A stretch of DNA of 64,000 nucleotides from JBBRVW01 sp963784645 (GCA_963784645.1 CAWARY010000003.1:124001-188000); one strand, 5' to 3'. Positions 1 to 8,835 are shown, counted from the first letter of the stretch. Made by a program: numbers and translations. The notes: generated by a model not told the origin, from the letters alone.

Positions 1-79
1 GCCAGTGCTCGACGAGGTCCTCGCCGTCGAAGAGGCCGAGCACCGTATGGGTGTTGCCCACGTCGATGGCGAGCAGCAT
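1..79 (-). CDS. coaX: Type III pantothenate kinase (partial, N-terminus only)
   Basis: Only the first 26 codons lie in the window; the gene runs off the left edge. The translation starts MLLAIDVGNTHTVLGLFDG, the phosphate-binding DxGNT motif that opens type III pantothenate kinases (ASKHA fold), the first enzyme of coenzyme A synthesis. The ATG shares one base with the TGA of panC (TGATG), so the two are translated from one message. In many actinobacteria panD sits between panC and coaX; here there is no room for it. The rest of the protein, including the catalytic Asp, cannot be checked. Confidence 0.85.
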   Translation of the reverse strand, partial: MLLAIDVGNTHTVLGLFDGEDLVEHW

Positions 80-936
80 CAGCTGTCCCGCAGCGTGACC
101 GGCACGTTGTCGATGAGCCGGGTCGTACCGACGCGCGCCGCGACCGCGAGCAGGGCGCCACCCTGCGCCTTGTCGTCGACCTCCGCCAGCGTCATGGGGT
201 CGACCAGCGCGAGGTAGTCGAGGGCTATCGACGGCTCTGCGTCGAGCACGGCGTGCGCGGCGCGACGTACGGCGTCCGCACCGGCTGCCTCATCGGCGAC
301 GCCGGCGAACAATGCGCGGGACAACGACAGCGCCGCGAGCCGGTCGCTGTCGGTCAGGTAGGTGTTGCGTGACGACAACGCCAGCCCGTCGGGGTCGCGA
401 ACCGTCGGGACCGCGTCCACCTCCACCGGGAAGTTGAGGTCCTGCACCATCCGCGCGATGAGCAGCAGCTGCTGCGCGTCCTTCTGCCCGAAGTAGGCGA
501 CGTCCGGCTGGGTGAGGTTGAGAAGCTTGGCGACGACGGTGAGCACGCCGTCGAAGTGCCCGGGCCGCGAGGCTCCCTCGAGGACGTCGCCGAGCGGGCC
601 CGCGTGCACCTGAACCTGGGGCCGGCCCGCCGGGTACACCTCGTCGGCGGACGGCGCGAAGACGATGTCGACCCCCTCGGCCTCGCAGAGGGCGACGTCG
701 GACTCCAGGGTCTTCGGGTAGCGGGACAGGTCCTCGGTGGGTGCGAACTGCAGCGGGTTGAGGAACACCGTCACGACCACGACGACGCAGCGGGCCCGGG
801 CCACGTGCACGAGCTCGCGGTGCCCGTCGTGCAGGGCGCCCATCGTCATGACCACGCCGACGTCGCCGTCGGGTCCGCCGAGGTCGTCGATGGCGGCGCG
901 CAGGTCGGTGCGGGTGTGCACGAGCTGGGTGCTCAC
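79..936 (-). CDS. panC: Pantothenate synthetase
   Basis: PanC joins pantoate and beta-alanine through a pantoyl-adenylate, in the cytoplasm. The 285-residue protein has family-typical length. The HIGH-type nucleotide site is MGALHDGH (His36, His39); VFLNPLQF, AYFGQKD and the KMSKS-equivalent LSSRN follow in the expected order. The start is GTG, overlapping the DUF2520 stop by four bases (GTGA), and the stop overlaps coaX. The order DUF2520-panC-coaX is a pantothenate/CoA operon. Confidence 0.95.
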   Translation of the reverse strand: MSTQLVHTRTDLRAAIDDLGGPDGDVGVVMTMGALHDGHRELVHVARARCVVVVVTVFLNPLQFAPTEDLSRYPKTLESDVALCEAEGVDIVFAPSADEVYPAGRPQVQVHAGPLGDVLEGASRPGHFDGVLTVVAKLLNLTQPDVAYFGQKDAQQLLLIARMVQDLNFPVEVDAVPTVRDPDGLALSSRNTYLTDSDRLAALSLSRALFAGVADEAAGADAVRRAAHAVLDAEPSIALDYLALVDPMTLAEVDDKAQGGALLAVAARVGTTRLIDNVPVTLRDS

Positions 937-1835
937 GAGATGCCTCCGGCGAGTGCGTCGAGCAGCGCCTCGGCCGCTTCGGGCTTGAGGAGGCCGGCCG
1001 CGAGGGCGCGGTCGGCGGTGAGCCGGGCCATGGCGACGTACGCCGCCGCGGTGTCCGGCGAGACCTCGCGCAGGACGGCGACGTGGGCGGCGACCGTGCC
1101 GGCGTCGCCGCGGGCCACGGGTCCTGTCAGTGCCGAGTCACCGGACCGCAGGGCGTTGTCGAGGGAGGCGCCGAGCAGTGGCGCCAGGAGCCGTTCCGGC
1201 TCGGCGACGCCGCAGCGGCGCAGCAGGTCCACCGACTCGTTGACGAGGGTGGCGAGGTGGTTCGCACCGCCGGCGAGGGCCGCGTGGTAGAGCGGCCGGG
1301 CGTCCTCCTCGACCCATTGCGGGTCGCCGCCCATCTCCACGACCAGCACCTCGGCGATCGGCCGCAGGGGGTCGGGGGCGGTCACCCCGAAGCAGGCGCC
1401 GGCCAGCCGGTCGAGGTCCTCCGCGCGGCCCGTGAACGTCATCGCAGGATGCAGCGCCAGGGGCAGGGCACCGAGCCGGGTCACCGGGTCGAGCACGGCC
1501 GTGCCGTAGCGGCCGCTCGTGTGCACGACGAGCTGTCCCGCCCGCACCTCGCCGGCCGCGGCCAGCCCCTCGACGAGCACGGGGAGCACGTCGTCGGGGA
1601 CGGTCAGCAGGGCGAGCTCCGCGGCAGCGAGCACCTCCGTGGGCGGCAGCACCGGTACGCCGGGCAGCAGCGCCTCCGCCCGCCGGCGGGACGCGTCGGA
1701 GACGCCCGACACCGCGACGACGCGGTGGCCGGCCTGCACGAGCGCGGCGCCGAGCACCACGCCGACGCGGCCCGCGCCGACGATCCCGACGGACAGCCGG
1801 GCTGGTCGGTCGTCGACCGAGGGGGTGGAGGTCAC
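933..1835 (-). CDS. Rossmann-fold DUF2520 protein
   Basis: The open frame extends far upstream, but the protein begins sensibly at GTG 1835 (MTSTPSVDDRPARLSVGIVG), giving 300 residues. An N-terminal GxGxxG dinucleotide site (GIVGAGRVG) is followed by a C-terminal helical DUF2520 domain with a YHAALAGGANHL segment, the pattern of the NADP-binding oxidoreductase/DUF2520 family that usually sits before panC in actinobacteria. By resemblance it could be a ketopantoate-reductase-like dehydrogenase, but its substrate is unknown. It leads the panC-coaX operon and is divergent from the ZIP gene, with a 75-bp shared promoter region. Confidence 0.85.
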   Translation of the reverse strand: MTSTPSVDDRPARLSVGIVGAGRVGVVLGAALVQAGHRVVAVSGVSDASRRRAEALLPGVPVLPPTEVLAAAELALLTVPDDVLPVLVEGLAAAGEVRAGQLVVHTSGRYGTAVLDPVTRLGALPLALHPAMTFTGRAEDLDRLAGACFGVTAPDPLRPIAEVLVVEMGGDPQWVEEDARPLYHAALAGGANHLATLVNESVDLLRRCGVAEPERLLAPLLGASLDNALRSGDSALTGPVARGDAGTVAAHVAVLREVSPDTAAAYVAMARLTADRALAAGLLKPEAAEALLDALAGGIS

Positions 1836-1910
1836 GGGTGTTCCAGTCCTTGGCGGGGGTACCGGACAGCCGCCAGGGTACGGCGCCACCACGATCCCGA
1901 GGGAGAACAG

Positions 1911-2636
1911 GTGCTGCTCGCGGGGTTCTGGGGTCTGGTCGGCGGGCTCGCACTCGTGCTCGGCGCCGCGCTGGGCGTGGTCCGAACCGTCCCTGCGAGG
2001 GTCATCGGGCTGGTCATGGCGTTCGGCGCCGGCGTGCTCATCAGCGCTCTCGCCTTCGAGCTGACCGCGGAGGCGTTCCGCACCAGCGGAGGCCGGGAGG
2101 TGGCGCTCGGGCTGCTCGGTGGCGCGCTCACGTTCTACGTGGGCGACTTGGTGCTCGACCACCGTGGCGGGCAGGGGCGGAAGCGGTCGGGTGGTCAGCA
2201 GGCCGGCGCCGCCGCGAGCGGCCTGGTGCTGGGGGCGCTTCTCGACGGCATCCCGGAGTCGGTCGCGATCGGCGTCTCGCTCGTGGGCGGGCACGGTGTG
2301 GGTGTCGCGGTGGTGGCCGCGGTCTTCCTGTCGAACGTGCCGGAGGGCATGTCCGCCGCCACCGGGCTCGCGAAGGCCGGCCGGTCCCGGAGCTGGATCC
2401 TGCTGCTGTGGGTCGGCGTCGCCGTGCTGTCAGCCGTCGCCGCGGCCGTGGGCTTCGCGGCACTGGGAGGTGCCAGCGCGTCGGTGGTCGCCGTCATCCA
2501 GGCCTTCGCCGCGGGTGCGATCCTCACCATGCTCGCCGACACGATGATGCCGGAGGCGTTCGAGAACGGCGGCAGCTCGGTCGGTGTCGTCAGCACCGTC
2601 GGCTTCGTGCTCGCCTTCCTCCTGAGCAAGGCGTGA
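1911..2636 (+). CDS. ZIP-family divalent metal transporter
   Basis: A 241-residue membrane protein with about eight hydrophobic segments. It has the paired ZIP motifs in reverse-related helices: DGIPESVAIG near residue 112 and SNVPEGMSAATG near residue 142, where the NxPEG and GxPE groups form the binuclear metal site. The family imports zinc or related cations. I chose GTG 1911 because GGGAG lies six bases upstream and the protein starts directly with the first membrane helix; the longer open frame is antisense to DUF2520. A hairpin follows the stop. Confidence 0.85.
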   Translation: MLLAGFWGLVGGLALVLGAALGVVRTVPARVIGLVMAFGAGVLISALAFELTAEAFRTSGGREVALGLLGGALTFYVGDLVLDHRGGQGRKRSGGQQAGAAASGLVLGALLDGIPESVAIGVSLVGGHGVGVAVVAAVFLSNVPEGMSAATGLAKAGRSRSWILLLWVGVAVLSAVAAAVGFAALGGASASVVAVIQAFAAGAILTMLADTMMPEAFENGGSSVGVVSTVGFVLAFLLSKA

Positions 2637-2638
2637 CC

Positions 2639-2696
2639 GCTGCTGCAGCATGAGGTCGGTGGCGCGGTCGCCCTCCCGGCCTCATGCCGCAGCGGC
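2639..2696. terminator. Bidirectional hairpin between convergent genes
   Basis: Arms 2639-2658 and 2677-2696 form a stem of about 20 bp, with three G-T wobbles or mismatches, around an 18-base loop. The core is GCATGAGG/CCTCATGC. It exactly fills the gap between the ZIP stop and the stop of the convergent secreted protein, as expected for a shared terminator. No T-run follows, as is usual in high-GC genomes. Confidence 0.6.
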
Positions 2697-2704
2697 GGCG
2701 CGGT

Positions 2705-3157
2705 TCACCGGTCCAGGTAGACCGTCAGCTGGTTTGCCTGCTCACCGAGCACCGTCGTCGTCTGGCCCGCAGCATCCCGGTAGCGACCGGTGCCGCCGAG
2801 GACCGCAGCGTTCAGCGGCTGACCGCTCGCGAAGTCGAGAGTCCCCGCGATCTCGATCGTCCCGCGTGCCAGCTGCAAGGTGGCCTCGCAGCGCGAGTTG
2901 ACGAACAGCTGCGTGCAGTGGCCCGCGAACCGACCCAGCGAGGTCCCCGTGCGCGGGTCCCGCAGATCGTTGTCGAACAGGAACTGGTCCCCGGCGCTGT
3001 CACCCGCTGCGCCGAGGTCGACGAAGTCGGCCTGGTCCGGCACCTCGAGGAAGCGCAAGGTCTCCTGGTCACTCCCCCTGTTGTCCGCTGCCGACAGCTG
3101 GGGCGCGCCGATGAGCGCGACGAGCACGATGGCGATGGCAACCCAGATCCGATACAT
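2705..3157 (-). CDS. Secreted allene-oxide-cyclase-like barrel protein
   Basis: A 150-residue protein starting at ATG 3157, eight bases after a strong GGAGG site. Residues 1 to about 23 are a Sec signal peptide (MYRIWVAIAIVLVALIGAPQ then LSA). The mature part has the allene-oxide-cyclase/dirigent barrel pattern: LRFLEVP, FDNDL, GTSLGRFAGHCT, then the glycine-rich LGGTGRYRDAAGQ turn typical of these eight-stranded barrels. In plants the fold acts in jasmonate or lignan chemistry; bacterial members are uncharacterised and no substrate is inferred. The two cysteines could form a disulfide outside the cell. Confidence 0.7.
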   Translation of the reverse strand: MYRIWVAIAIVLVALIGAPQLSAADNRGSDQETLRFLEVPDQADFVDLGAAGDSAGDQFLFDNDLRDPRTGTSLGRFAGHCTQLFVNSRCEATLQLARGTIEIAGTLDFASGQPLNAAVLGGTGRYRDAAGQTTTVLGEQANQLTVYLDR

Positions 3158-3386
3158 CCACGACACCTCCGTGTGCTGGCCTCGCACAGGAGGGCTGCCC
3201 GAGGCGTCTGACAGGTCGCTGCGAGCAGGTGACGAGCAACGGGCGCGCCGGCTTCGACGAGGGACAGCCGCCAAGGCGGTGCACCGGCTCGGTCGCCGGC
3301 CCCCGCGGTCCCGAGTATCGGCGCGCGCCTCACCTCCGTCCAGTGGACATATCCTCGCGACAGTCCGTAGTCCGACGGTCCGGCGA

Positions 3387-4637
3387 TCAGCAGCTGTGCG
3401 CGTGCGGACCCGTCGACGGGCTGGTGCAGCGGTCGTCCTTCGCCCCGCCGAAGAGCTCGTCGCTGCCGCCGCGGCCGGCCAGCACGTCGCGCCCGCCATG
3501 GCCCCGCAGCACGTTCGGCCCGGCGTCGCCGCGAAGGACGTCGCGACCGTTGCCGGACTCCGCGTTCTCGACGCCGCGCAACGTGTCCCGGCCGAACTCG
3601 CCGGTCACCCGGCCGGCCGCCAGGTCGACGGTCACGGCCTTGCGGGTGAGGGTGTTGGTGTCCTTGGTGTAGTCGACCCGGTAGGAGACCGTGTCGACCC
3701 CGGGACCACCGACCACGAGGTCCTTGTTGTCGTCGGGCACGAGCCGATCGTCGCCTGAACCGCCACGGATGGTGTCGGGCCCGTTGCCGCCGTTCACCGA
3801 GTCGTTGCCTGTGCCGCCACGCACGGTGTCCGAGCCGCCCATGGCCCGGAGGTCGTCGTCCCCCGCACCTCCGTACAGCTCGTCGTCGCCGGTGTCGCCG
3901 TTGTGCTCGAAGACGCCGTCATTGCCGTCTTCGCCCCTGAGCACGTCGTCGCCGTCGCCGCCCAGCAGGTAGTCGTCGCCGGTGCCGCCCCAGAGGTGGT
4001 CGTCGGCCGACCCGCCGTAGAGTGCGTCGGCGTCGGCGTCGCCGAAGAGCCGGTCCCGTCCTGGACCGCCCATCAGCTCGTCGTAGCCGTCACCGCCGTG
4101 GAGCTGGTCGACGCCGGCGCCCCCGTCGAGGACCTCGCCCCACGCCTCGCCGTCGACGCCGCGGAAGGTCGGGTTGTCACCGCCGAGCAGCTCGTCGTCC
4201 CCGGCTCCGCCGACGAGCAGGTCGAGCCCGGGCCCGCCGTCGACGACGTCGTCGCCCGCGCCGGCGTCGACCCGGTCGACGCCGCTCAGGGTCTGCGACT
4301 CCAGGTCGAAGGCCGCGGTGTTGTCCCCCGCGCACACGGCGTCGTCGCCGCCGAGCGCGGTGATCGTGTCCGCGCCGCCGAGACCGACGATCACGTCCCG
4401 TCCCTCGGTGCCGACCAGGACGTCGTCGCCCTCGGTGCCGACGATCGTGGCCGTCGCCCCCCAGCAGGTCGGGATGTCAGCGGCGGCCGCGGTCCCACCG
4501 GAGAGGCTGCCGGCCAGGAGCGTGAGAACGGCGAGGGACGTGAGGAGAGAACGGTTCGAGGTCACGGAGACCGAGGACGCGGTGGACCCGTGTCCGGTTC
4601 GCCCGGCTTGTGCGACGCGAGTCACCCCGACGGTCAC
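3387..4637 (-). CDS. Secreted RTX calcium-binding repeat protein
   Basis: A 416-residue protein with a hydrophobic export signal (LLTSLAVLTLLAGSLSGG, cleavage near AAA-D) and then almost only RTX nonapeptide repeats, GGxGxDxLx, as in GGAGDDELLGG and GGDGDDVLRG. These fold into parallel beta-rolls when calcium binds. No enzyme domain is visible; the segment between repeat blocks (about residues 320-360) is the only non-repeat part. The frame starts at GTG 4637, overlapping the reductase stop by four bases; GTG 4565, nearer the signal peptide, is an alternative without a ribosome site. Role unknown: envelope or extracellular matrix is likely. Confidence 0.8.
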   Translation of the reverse strand: MTVGVTRVAQAGRTGHGSTASSVSVTSNRSLLTSLAVLTLLAGSLSGGTAAAADIPTCWGATATIVGTEGDDVLVGTEGRDVIVGLGGADTITALGGDDAVCAGDNTAAFDLESQTLSGVDRVDAGAGDDVVDGGPGLDLLVGGAGDDELLGGDNPTFRGVDGEAWGEVLDGGAGVDQLHGGDGYDELMGGPGRDRLFGDADADALYGGSADDHLWGGTGDDYLLGGDGDDVLRGEDGNDGVFEHNGDTGDDELYGGAGDDDLRAMGGSDTVRGGTGNDSVNGGNGPDTIRGGSGDDRLVPDDNKDLVVGGPGVDTVSYRVDYTKDTNTLTRKAVTVDLAAGRVTGEFGRDTLRGVENAESGNGRDVLRGDAGPNVLRGHGGRDVLAGRGGSDELFGGAKDDRCTSPSTGPHAHSC

Positions 4638-5218
4638 CGGACCGGGCGATAGCTCGTCATCAGCACCCCCGTCGTGGTCGGGACCGATCCGACCAGCTCG
4701 AGCCGGCGCGGCTGCTCTGCGTCGCGGAACAGCCGCTTCCCGCTGCCCAGGACCACGGGGTGGATCGCCAGCGCGTACTCGTCGACCAGGTCGTGCGCCA
4801 TCAGGGTCTGGACCAGTCCCGGGCTGCCGAGGACCGAGATCGTGCCCCCGACCTGCTCCTTCAGCTCCCGCACCTGGGTTGCGACATCGCCGGAGAGAAT
4901 CGTGGTCGGCCCCCAGGTCGTCCCGGTCAGGGTGCGGGACGCGACGTACTTCTGGACGTGGTTGAGGTGCCTCGCGAACGGGTCCTCGTCACCCTGGTGC
5001 GGCCAGAACGCCGCCATCTTCTCGTAGGTCCTGCGCCCGAACAGCTGCGCGTCGGTCGAGGCCATGCCGGGGCCGGCCTGCTGGAGGAAGATCTCGTCGA
5101 AGTACGGCCGCTGCCAGCCGCCGTGTGCGAAGCCGCCGTCACGGTCCTCGTCGGGGTCGCCCGGCGCCTGCACCACGCCGTCCAGCGACATGAACTCGAT
5201 GACCTTCAGCGTGCGCAC
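4634..5218 (-). CDS. RibD C-terminal/dihydrofolate reductase-family protein
   Basis: A 194-residue reductase-fold protein. The start MRTLKVIEFMSLDGVVQAPG matches the usual opening of this family, and GTG 5218 has AGAGG about eight bases upstream; GTG 5227 is also open. Later LVGSVPTTTGVLMTSYRP gives the last strands of the fold, and TISVLGSPGLVQTLM matches the NADPH-binding turn. These stand-alone proteins are abundant in actinobacteria, often assigned to NADPH-dependent reduction of unknown substrates. It is coupled by a GTGA overlap to the RTX gene, which has no obvious functional logic. Confidence 0.8.
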   Translation of the reverse strand: MRTLKVIEFMSLDGVVQAPGDPDEDRDGGFAHGGWQRPYFDEIFLQQAGPGMASTDAQLFGRRTYEKMAAFWPHQGDEDPFARHLNHVQKYVASRTLTGTTWGPTTILSGDVATQVRELKEQVGGTISVLGSPGLVQTLMAHDLVDEYALAIHPVVLGSGKRLFRDAEQPRRLELVGSVPTTTGVLMTSYRPVR

Positions 5219-5304
5219 GTCCGCCACCTCTCGTCGTTGTCCCTCATCCTCCGACCAGTGGCGGTGTCCGATCTCATCGGTGTCGGCGCCCCGGATGCGG
5301 GAAG

Positions 5305-5754
5305 GTGGAGGGCGTGGCGGGAGCGGACGACACCTTCGACCTGCAGCGGTACGTCGACGCGCAGGACGAGCGGGGCACGTACGACCAGGCGCTGGCCGAG
5401 CTGTGGTCCGGGCGCAAACGTAGCCACTGGATGTGGTTCGTCCTCCCGCAGCTGGCCGGACTCGGCCGCAGCAGCACCGCGCAGCACTTCGGGATCACCG
5501 GAGCCGACGAGGCGCGGGCGTACCTCGCGCACCCGGTGCTCGGCCCTCGGCTGAGGGAGTGCGCACAGGCACTGGCCGCCCACCCCGGCACCGACCCGGT
5601 GGCCGTGCTGGGTCCGGTCGACGCGCTCAAGCTGCGGTCGTCGATGACGCTGTTCGCGCGGGTGGCCCCGGACGAACCGGTGTTCCGCGAGGTGCTGGAG
5701 CACTACTACGACGGTGCGGACGACCCCGCGACGTTGTCGCTGCTCGGCGTCTGA
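5305..5754 (+). CDS. DUF1810 family protein
   Basis: A 149-residue protein with DUF1810 hallmarks: FDLQRYVDAQ, then SHWMWFVLPQLAGLG, the EARAYLAHPVLGPRL helix and the LKLRSSMTLF segment. The family is cytoplasmic, widespread and functionally uncharacterised (related by fold to the calpastatin-annotated group). GTG 5305 is the frame start; GTG 5314 has an AAGG about eight bases upstream and may be the true start. The last 49 bases overlap the 3' end of the convergent PIG-L gene. Confidence 0.85.
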   Translation: MEGVAGADDTFDLQRYVDAQDERGTYDQALAELWSGRKRSHWMWFVLPQLAGLGRSSTAQHFGITGADEARAYLAHPVLGPRLRECAQALAAHPGTDPVAVLGPVDALKLRSSMTLFARVAPDEPVFREVLEHYYDGADDPATLSLLGV

Positions 5755-6554
5755 GGGCCGACGTCGCGCGGGGGCAGGTCCTCGAAGACGTCGCCCAGCC
5801 GCCGGTCCGAGCCGCCGCGGACGACGACGCAGTGCTCACGCGCGACGCTGCGCGCCCACTGCTCGTCGGTGGCCGCGGCGTTGGCGATGACGTGCCGCTG
5901 GCTGCGGTGCTCCTTGAGGCCCTGGACGATGCGCATCGCCACCGACGAGGTGTCGACGGTCAGGCCGATCTGGTCGTCGGGCACGCCTCGCAGGTGGTAG
6001 ACGACATCGGGCTCCCAGGGGTCCAGCCCGACCGACCGGCGCTTGGTGTTCCACCGCTCCCACACCGAGTGCGGCATCGCCCCGTGCAGCAGGCGGAACA
6101 GGCCCGGCCCCGGAGTCGCGGCGACCCGGTCGAACGCCGCGTCGGTGGCCGCGCCGACCCTGATGTGGTCGGGGTGCCCGGTGATCCCGTCGGGACCGAA
6201 GGTCGCGACGACGTCCGGCCGCTCCTCCTGCATCATTCCCGCGATCCGCGAGACCAGCTCCTCGAACGGCACGTCGGACACCGCGCCGTCGTCGTAGCCG
6301 AGCCACTCGTGCCGGTCCGGTGGCCGGCCGAGCACCCGCCACGCGGCCTCGTCCTCGATCCGGCGGACGGCGCCGAGGGTCTCGCGGGTGGCCGGGAAGC
6401 CCGGCGGGATGTCCCCCGCGGCACCGTCGGTCGCATGCACGAGCACGTACCGGAAGCCCGGGTCGTCGGCGTGCAGCGCGACGGTGCCCGCCAGCCCGTA
6501 GGCGTCGTCGTCCGGATGCGCCACGACCATCATCAGCGTGCGGCCGGCCTCCAC
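5706..6554 (-). CDS. PIG-L/LmbE-family deacetylase
   Basis: A 282-residue zinc hydrolase. The catalytic motif AHPDDDAYG (His13, Asp15, Asp16) sits at the N-terminus and the distal metal ligands are in GHPDHIRVG; FGPDGITGHPDH is typical of the MshB/Mca branch, which removes acetyl groups from N-acetylglucosaminyl or mycothiol-type substrates. Which substrate it uses cannot be told. Start taken as GTG 6554; ATG 6533 and 6530 just before the motif are alternatives, since no ribosome site is clear. It is divergent from the methyltransferase and overlaps DUF1810 tail to tail. Confidence 0.85.
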   Translation of the reverse strand: MEAGRTLMMVVAHPDDDAYGLAGTVALHADDPGFRYVLVHATDGAAGDIPPGFPATRETLGAVRRIEDEAAWRVLGRPPDRHEWLGYDDGAVSDVPFEELVSRIAGMMQEERPDVVATFGPDGITGHPDHIRVGAATDAAFDRVAATPGPGLFRLLHGAMPHSVWERWNTKRRSVGLDPWEPDVVYHLRGVPDDQIGLTVDTSSVAMRIVQGLKEHRSQRHVIANAAATDEQWARSVAREHCVVVRGGSDRRLGDVFEDLPPRDVGPQTPSSDNVAGSSAPS

Positions 6555-6649
6555 GCCGGAATGATCGACCGACGGCCGGGTCCCTGTCGAGCCTCCACGG
6601 TCGACTCCCCCGGGAGCCGGTCCGCCGGATCTGCGACGATCCGGGCCTG

Positions 6650-7645
6650 ATGGCCGACCAGTCCTGGGTGCCGTGGCGGGACGCCACCGAGCGCGCCCTG
6701 TACGGGCCCGACGGGTTCTACCGGCGGGAGCGCCCGGCAGCGCACTTCCGCACGTCGGTGCACGCCTCACCGCTGCTCGCGCAGGCCGTCCTCGCCCTGG
6801 CCCGCTCGACCGGCCTCCCGACCGTCGTCGACGTCGGCGCCGGCAGCGGTGAGCTGCTCGTCGACCTGCACCGGCTCGCACCCGACGTCTCCCTGGTCGG
6901 CGTCGACGTCGCGCCGCGCCCGCCGGGGCTGCCCGACGGCGTCGGCTGGCTCGATTCCGTCCCGGCCGGCAGTGAGGCGCTGCTCGTCGCCCACGAGCTG
7001 CTGGACGACGTGCCGGTCGACGTCGCCGAGCACGACGGGACGCACTGGCGGCTGGTGCTCGTCGAACCGGCGACCGGCGACGAGCGGCCCGGCGACCCGG
7101 TCACCGGCGAGGACGCCGACTGGCTGGCCCGCTGGTGGCCGGCCGCGGGCTCCGGGTCCCGTGCCGAGATCGGGCGGCCGCGCGACGACGCGTGGGCGGC
7201 ACTGGTCGGGTCGCTGAGACGGGGCCTCGCCGTCGCGGTGGACTACGCGCACTCTCGCGACGACCGGCCGGCGGAGGGGACGCTCACCGGCTATCGCGAC
7301 GGGCGGCAGGTGCGACCGGTCCCGGACGGGTCCTGCGACGTCACCAGCCACGTGGCGCTCGACTCCTGCGCCACCGAAGGGCGGCGCGCGGGCGCCACGG
7401 CCACCGCCCTCACGACGCAGGCCGAGGTCCTGCCCGCCCTGGGCGTGCGGGCCGAGCGGCCGGCGCACGAGCTGTCCCGCACCGACCCGGCGGCGTACGT
7501 CCGGGCGCTGTCGGCCCGCGGCGAGCTGGCCGAGCTGACCGATCCGGCGGGGCTCGGGTCCTTCGGGTGGCTGGTCCAGGCGGTCGGTGTCGCGCTGCCC
7601 GAGCCGCTGCTGCGGCGTCAGCCGGCGACGGGCACCGACTGGTAG
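6650..7645 (+). CDS. MidA/NDUFAF7-like SAM-dependent methyltransferase
   Basis: A 331-residue protein of the DUF185/SAM-MT_28 family. Motif I is VDVGAGSGE (residues 60-68), and AHELLDDVP matches the NE(L/F)xDxxP signature of MidA/NDUFAF7. The long C-terminal part has the GTLTGYRDGR and PVPDGSCDVTSHV segments of the actinobacterial branch. In mitochondria NDUFAF7 dimethylates an arginine in the NuoD-type subunit NDUFS2 of complex I. A stand-alone nuoD lies 3.1 kb downstream on the same strand, so the same reaction is a reasonable inference. ATG 6650 has no clear ribosome site. The last 28 bases overlap the convergent P450. Confidence 0.8.
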   Translation: MADQSWVPWRDATERALYGPDGFYRRERPAAHFRTSVHASPLLAQAVLALARSTGLPTVVDVGAGSGELLVDLHRLAPDVSLVGVDVAPRPPGLPDGVGWLDSVPAGSEALLVAHELLDDVPVDVAEHDGTHWRLVLVEPATGDERPGDPVTGEDADWLARWWPAAGSGSRAEIGRPRDDAWAALVGSLRRGLAVAVDYAHSRDDRPAEGTLTGYRDGRQVRPVPDGSCDVTSHVALDSCATEGRRAGATATALTTQAEVLPALGVRAERPAHELSRTDPAAYVRALSARGELAELTDPAGLGSFGWLVQAVGVALPEPLLRRQPATGTDW

Positions 7646-8835
7646 CCGCGCAGCACGAACGTGGCGCGGCGCACCGGGTCCCCGGCGAGCTGCAGGTCGG
7701 GGCAGCGGCGCAGCAGCGTGGGCAGCGTGATCTGCAGCTCCATCCGGGCCAGCGGGGCGCCGAGGCAGTGGTGCAGACCGGCCCCGAAGCCGATGTGCGC
7801 GTTGGGCCGCCGCGTCACGTCCAGCACGTCCGGGCCGGCGAACTGCTCCGGGTCCCGGTTGGCCGAGCCGAGCAGCGCCGCGACCCGGGTGCCCGCGGCG
7901 ATCTCGACGCCGTCGGCGGCCGGGTCCCCGAGGACGGTGTCCTCCTTGGCGGTGCGCTCGAACAGCTGCAGCGGGGCGTCGTACCGGATCGTCTCCTCGA
8001 TCGCGGCGGCGACGACGTCGGGGTCGTCGAGGCCCGCCCTGACGATCGCCAGCTGACCGGGGTCCCGCAGCAGCGCGACGAGCCCGTTGCCGAAAGCGTT
8101 GACCGACGCCTCGTGGCCGGCGTTGAGCAGCAGGATCGCCGAGGCGACCAGCTCGTCCCCGGTCAGCCGCTGGCCGCCGTCCTCGGCCTTGACGAGGTCG
8201 CTGACGAGGTCGTCGCGCGGTTCGCGGCGGCGGCGGTCGGCCAGCTCCCGCATGTACGCCGCGAACTCCGCCGCAGCGGACACGGCGCGCGGCCCGACGG
8301 TGCCGGCGCGTTCGTACTCGTACATGGCGACGATGTCGGCCGACCAGGGCCGGAGCAGGTGACGATCCTCCTCCGGCACACCGAGCAGCTCGGCGATCAC
8401 GGCGACCGGAAGCGGCTCGGCGTAGTCGGCGATCAGGTCGAACCTTGTCGGGTCGACGGCGTCCAGCAGCTCGGCCGCGAGCTGCTGGACCCGCGGCCGC
8501 AGCCGCTCCACGTGCCCCCGCCCGAACGCGCCCGCCACGAGGGACCGCAGCCGGGTGTGCACCGGCGGCTCGTTCTCCATCATCTGGTTGCGGTGCAGCT
8601 GGTTGAACGGCTCGAAGTCGGCCGCGGGCTCCTTGTCGGTCCACAGCCGGCCGAACCGGCGGTCGCGCAGGACGCCGTTGGCAGCGGCGTAGCCGACCGC
8701 GAGCCACTGCCCGGTGGGCTCGTGCCAGTGCAGCGGGGCCGTCTCCCGCAGCCGCGCGAGCACCGGGTAGGGGTCGTCGACGAAGCCCGGCTCGGTCAGG
8801 TCGAGGGCGGTCCGGTGGCGCGGGGCAGACGTCAC
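7618..8835 (-). CDS. Cytochrome P450
   Basis: A 405-residue soluble bacterial P450. The I-helix is LLLNAGHEASVN (Ser in place of the usual second Thr of AGxxTT), the K-helix ExxR is EETIRYD, and the heme loop is FGAGLHHCLGAPLARME with the thiolate Cys near residue 357. Bacterial P450s of this type hydroxylate small molecules using ferredoxin and reductase partners, none of which is encoded next to it. GTG 8835 overlaps the upstream bPH2 gene stop (GTGA), so it is translated together with two membrane proteins. Substrate unknown. Confidence 0.9.
   Translation of the reverse strand: MTSAPRHRTALDLTEPGFVDDPYPVLARLRETAPLHWHEPTGQWLAVGYAAANGVLRDRRFGRLWTDKEPAADFEPFNQLHRNQMMENEPPVHTRLRSLVAGAFGRGHVERLRPRVQQLAAELLDAVDPTRFDLIADYAEPLPVAVIAELLGVPEEDRHLLRPWSADIVAMYEYERAGTVGPRAVSAAAEFAAYMRELADRRRREPRDDLVSDLVKAEDGGQRLTGDELVASAILLLNAGHEASVNAFGNGLVALLRDPGQLAIVRAGLDDPDVVAAAIEETIRYDAPLQLFERTAKEDTVLGDPAADGVEIAAGTRVAALLGSANRDPEQFAGPDVLDVTRRPNAHIGFGAGLHHCLGAPLARMELQITLPTLLRRCPDLQLAGDPVRRATFVLRGYQSVPVAG

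Noticed and set aside
556..1290. Long plus-strand frame opposite panC and DUF2520
   Set aside because: Arg/Gly/Val-rich translation with no motif; a shadow of well-identified genes on the other strand.
3387..4637. RTX protein as a type I secreted toxin
   Set aside because: It has a Sec-type signal peptide, no toxin or enzyme domain, and no HlyB/HlyD/TolC partners nearby.
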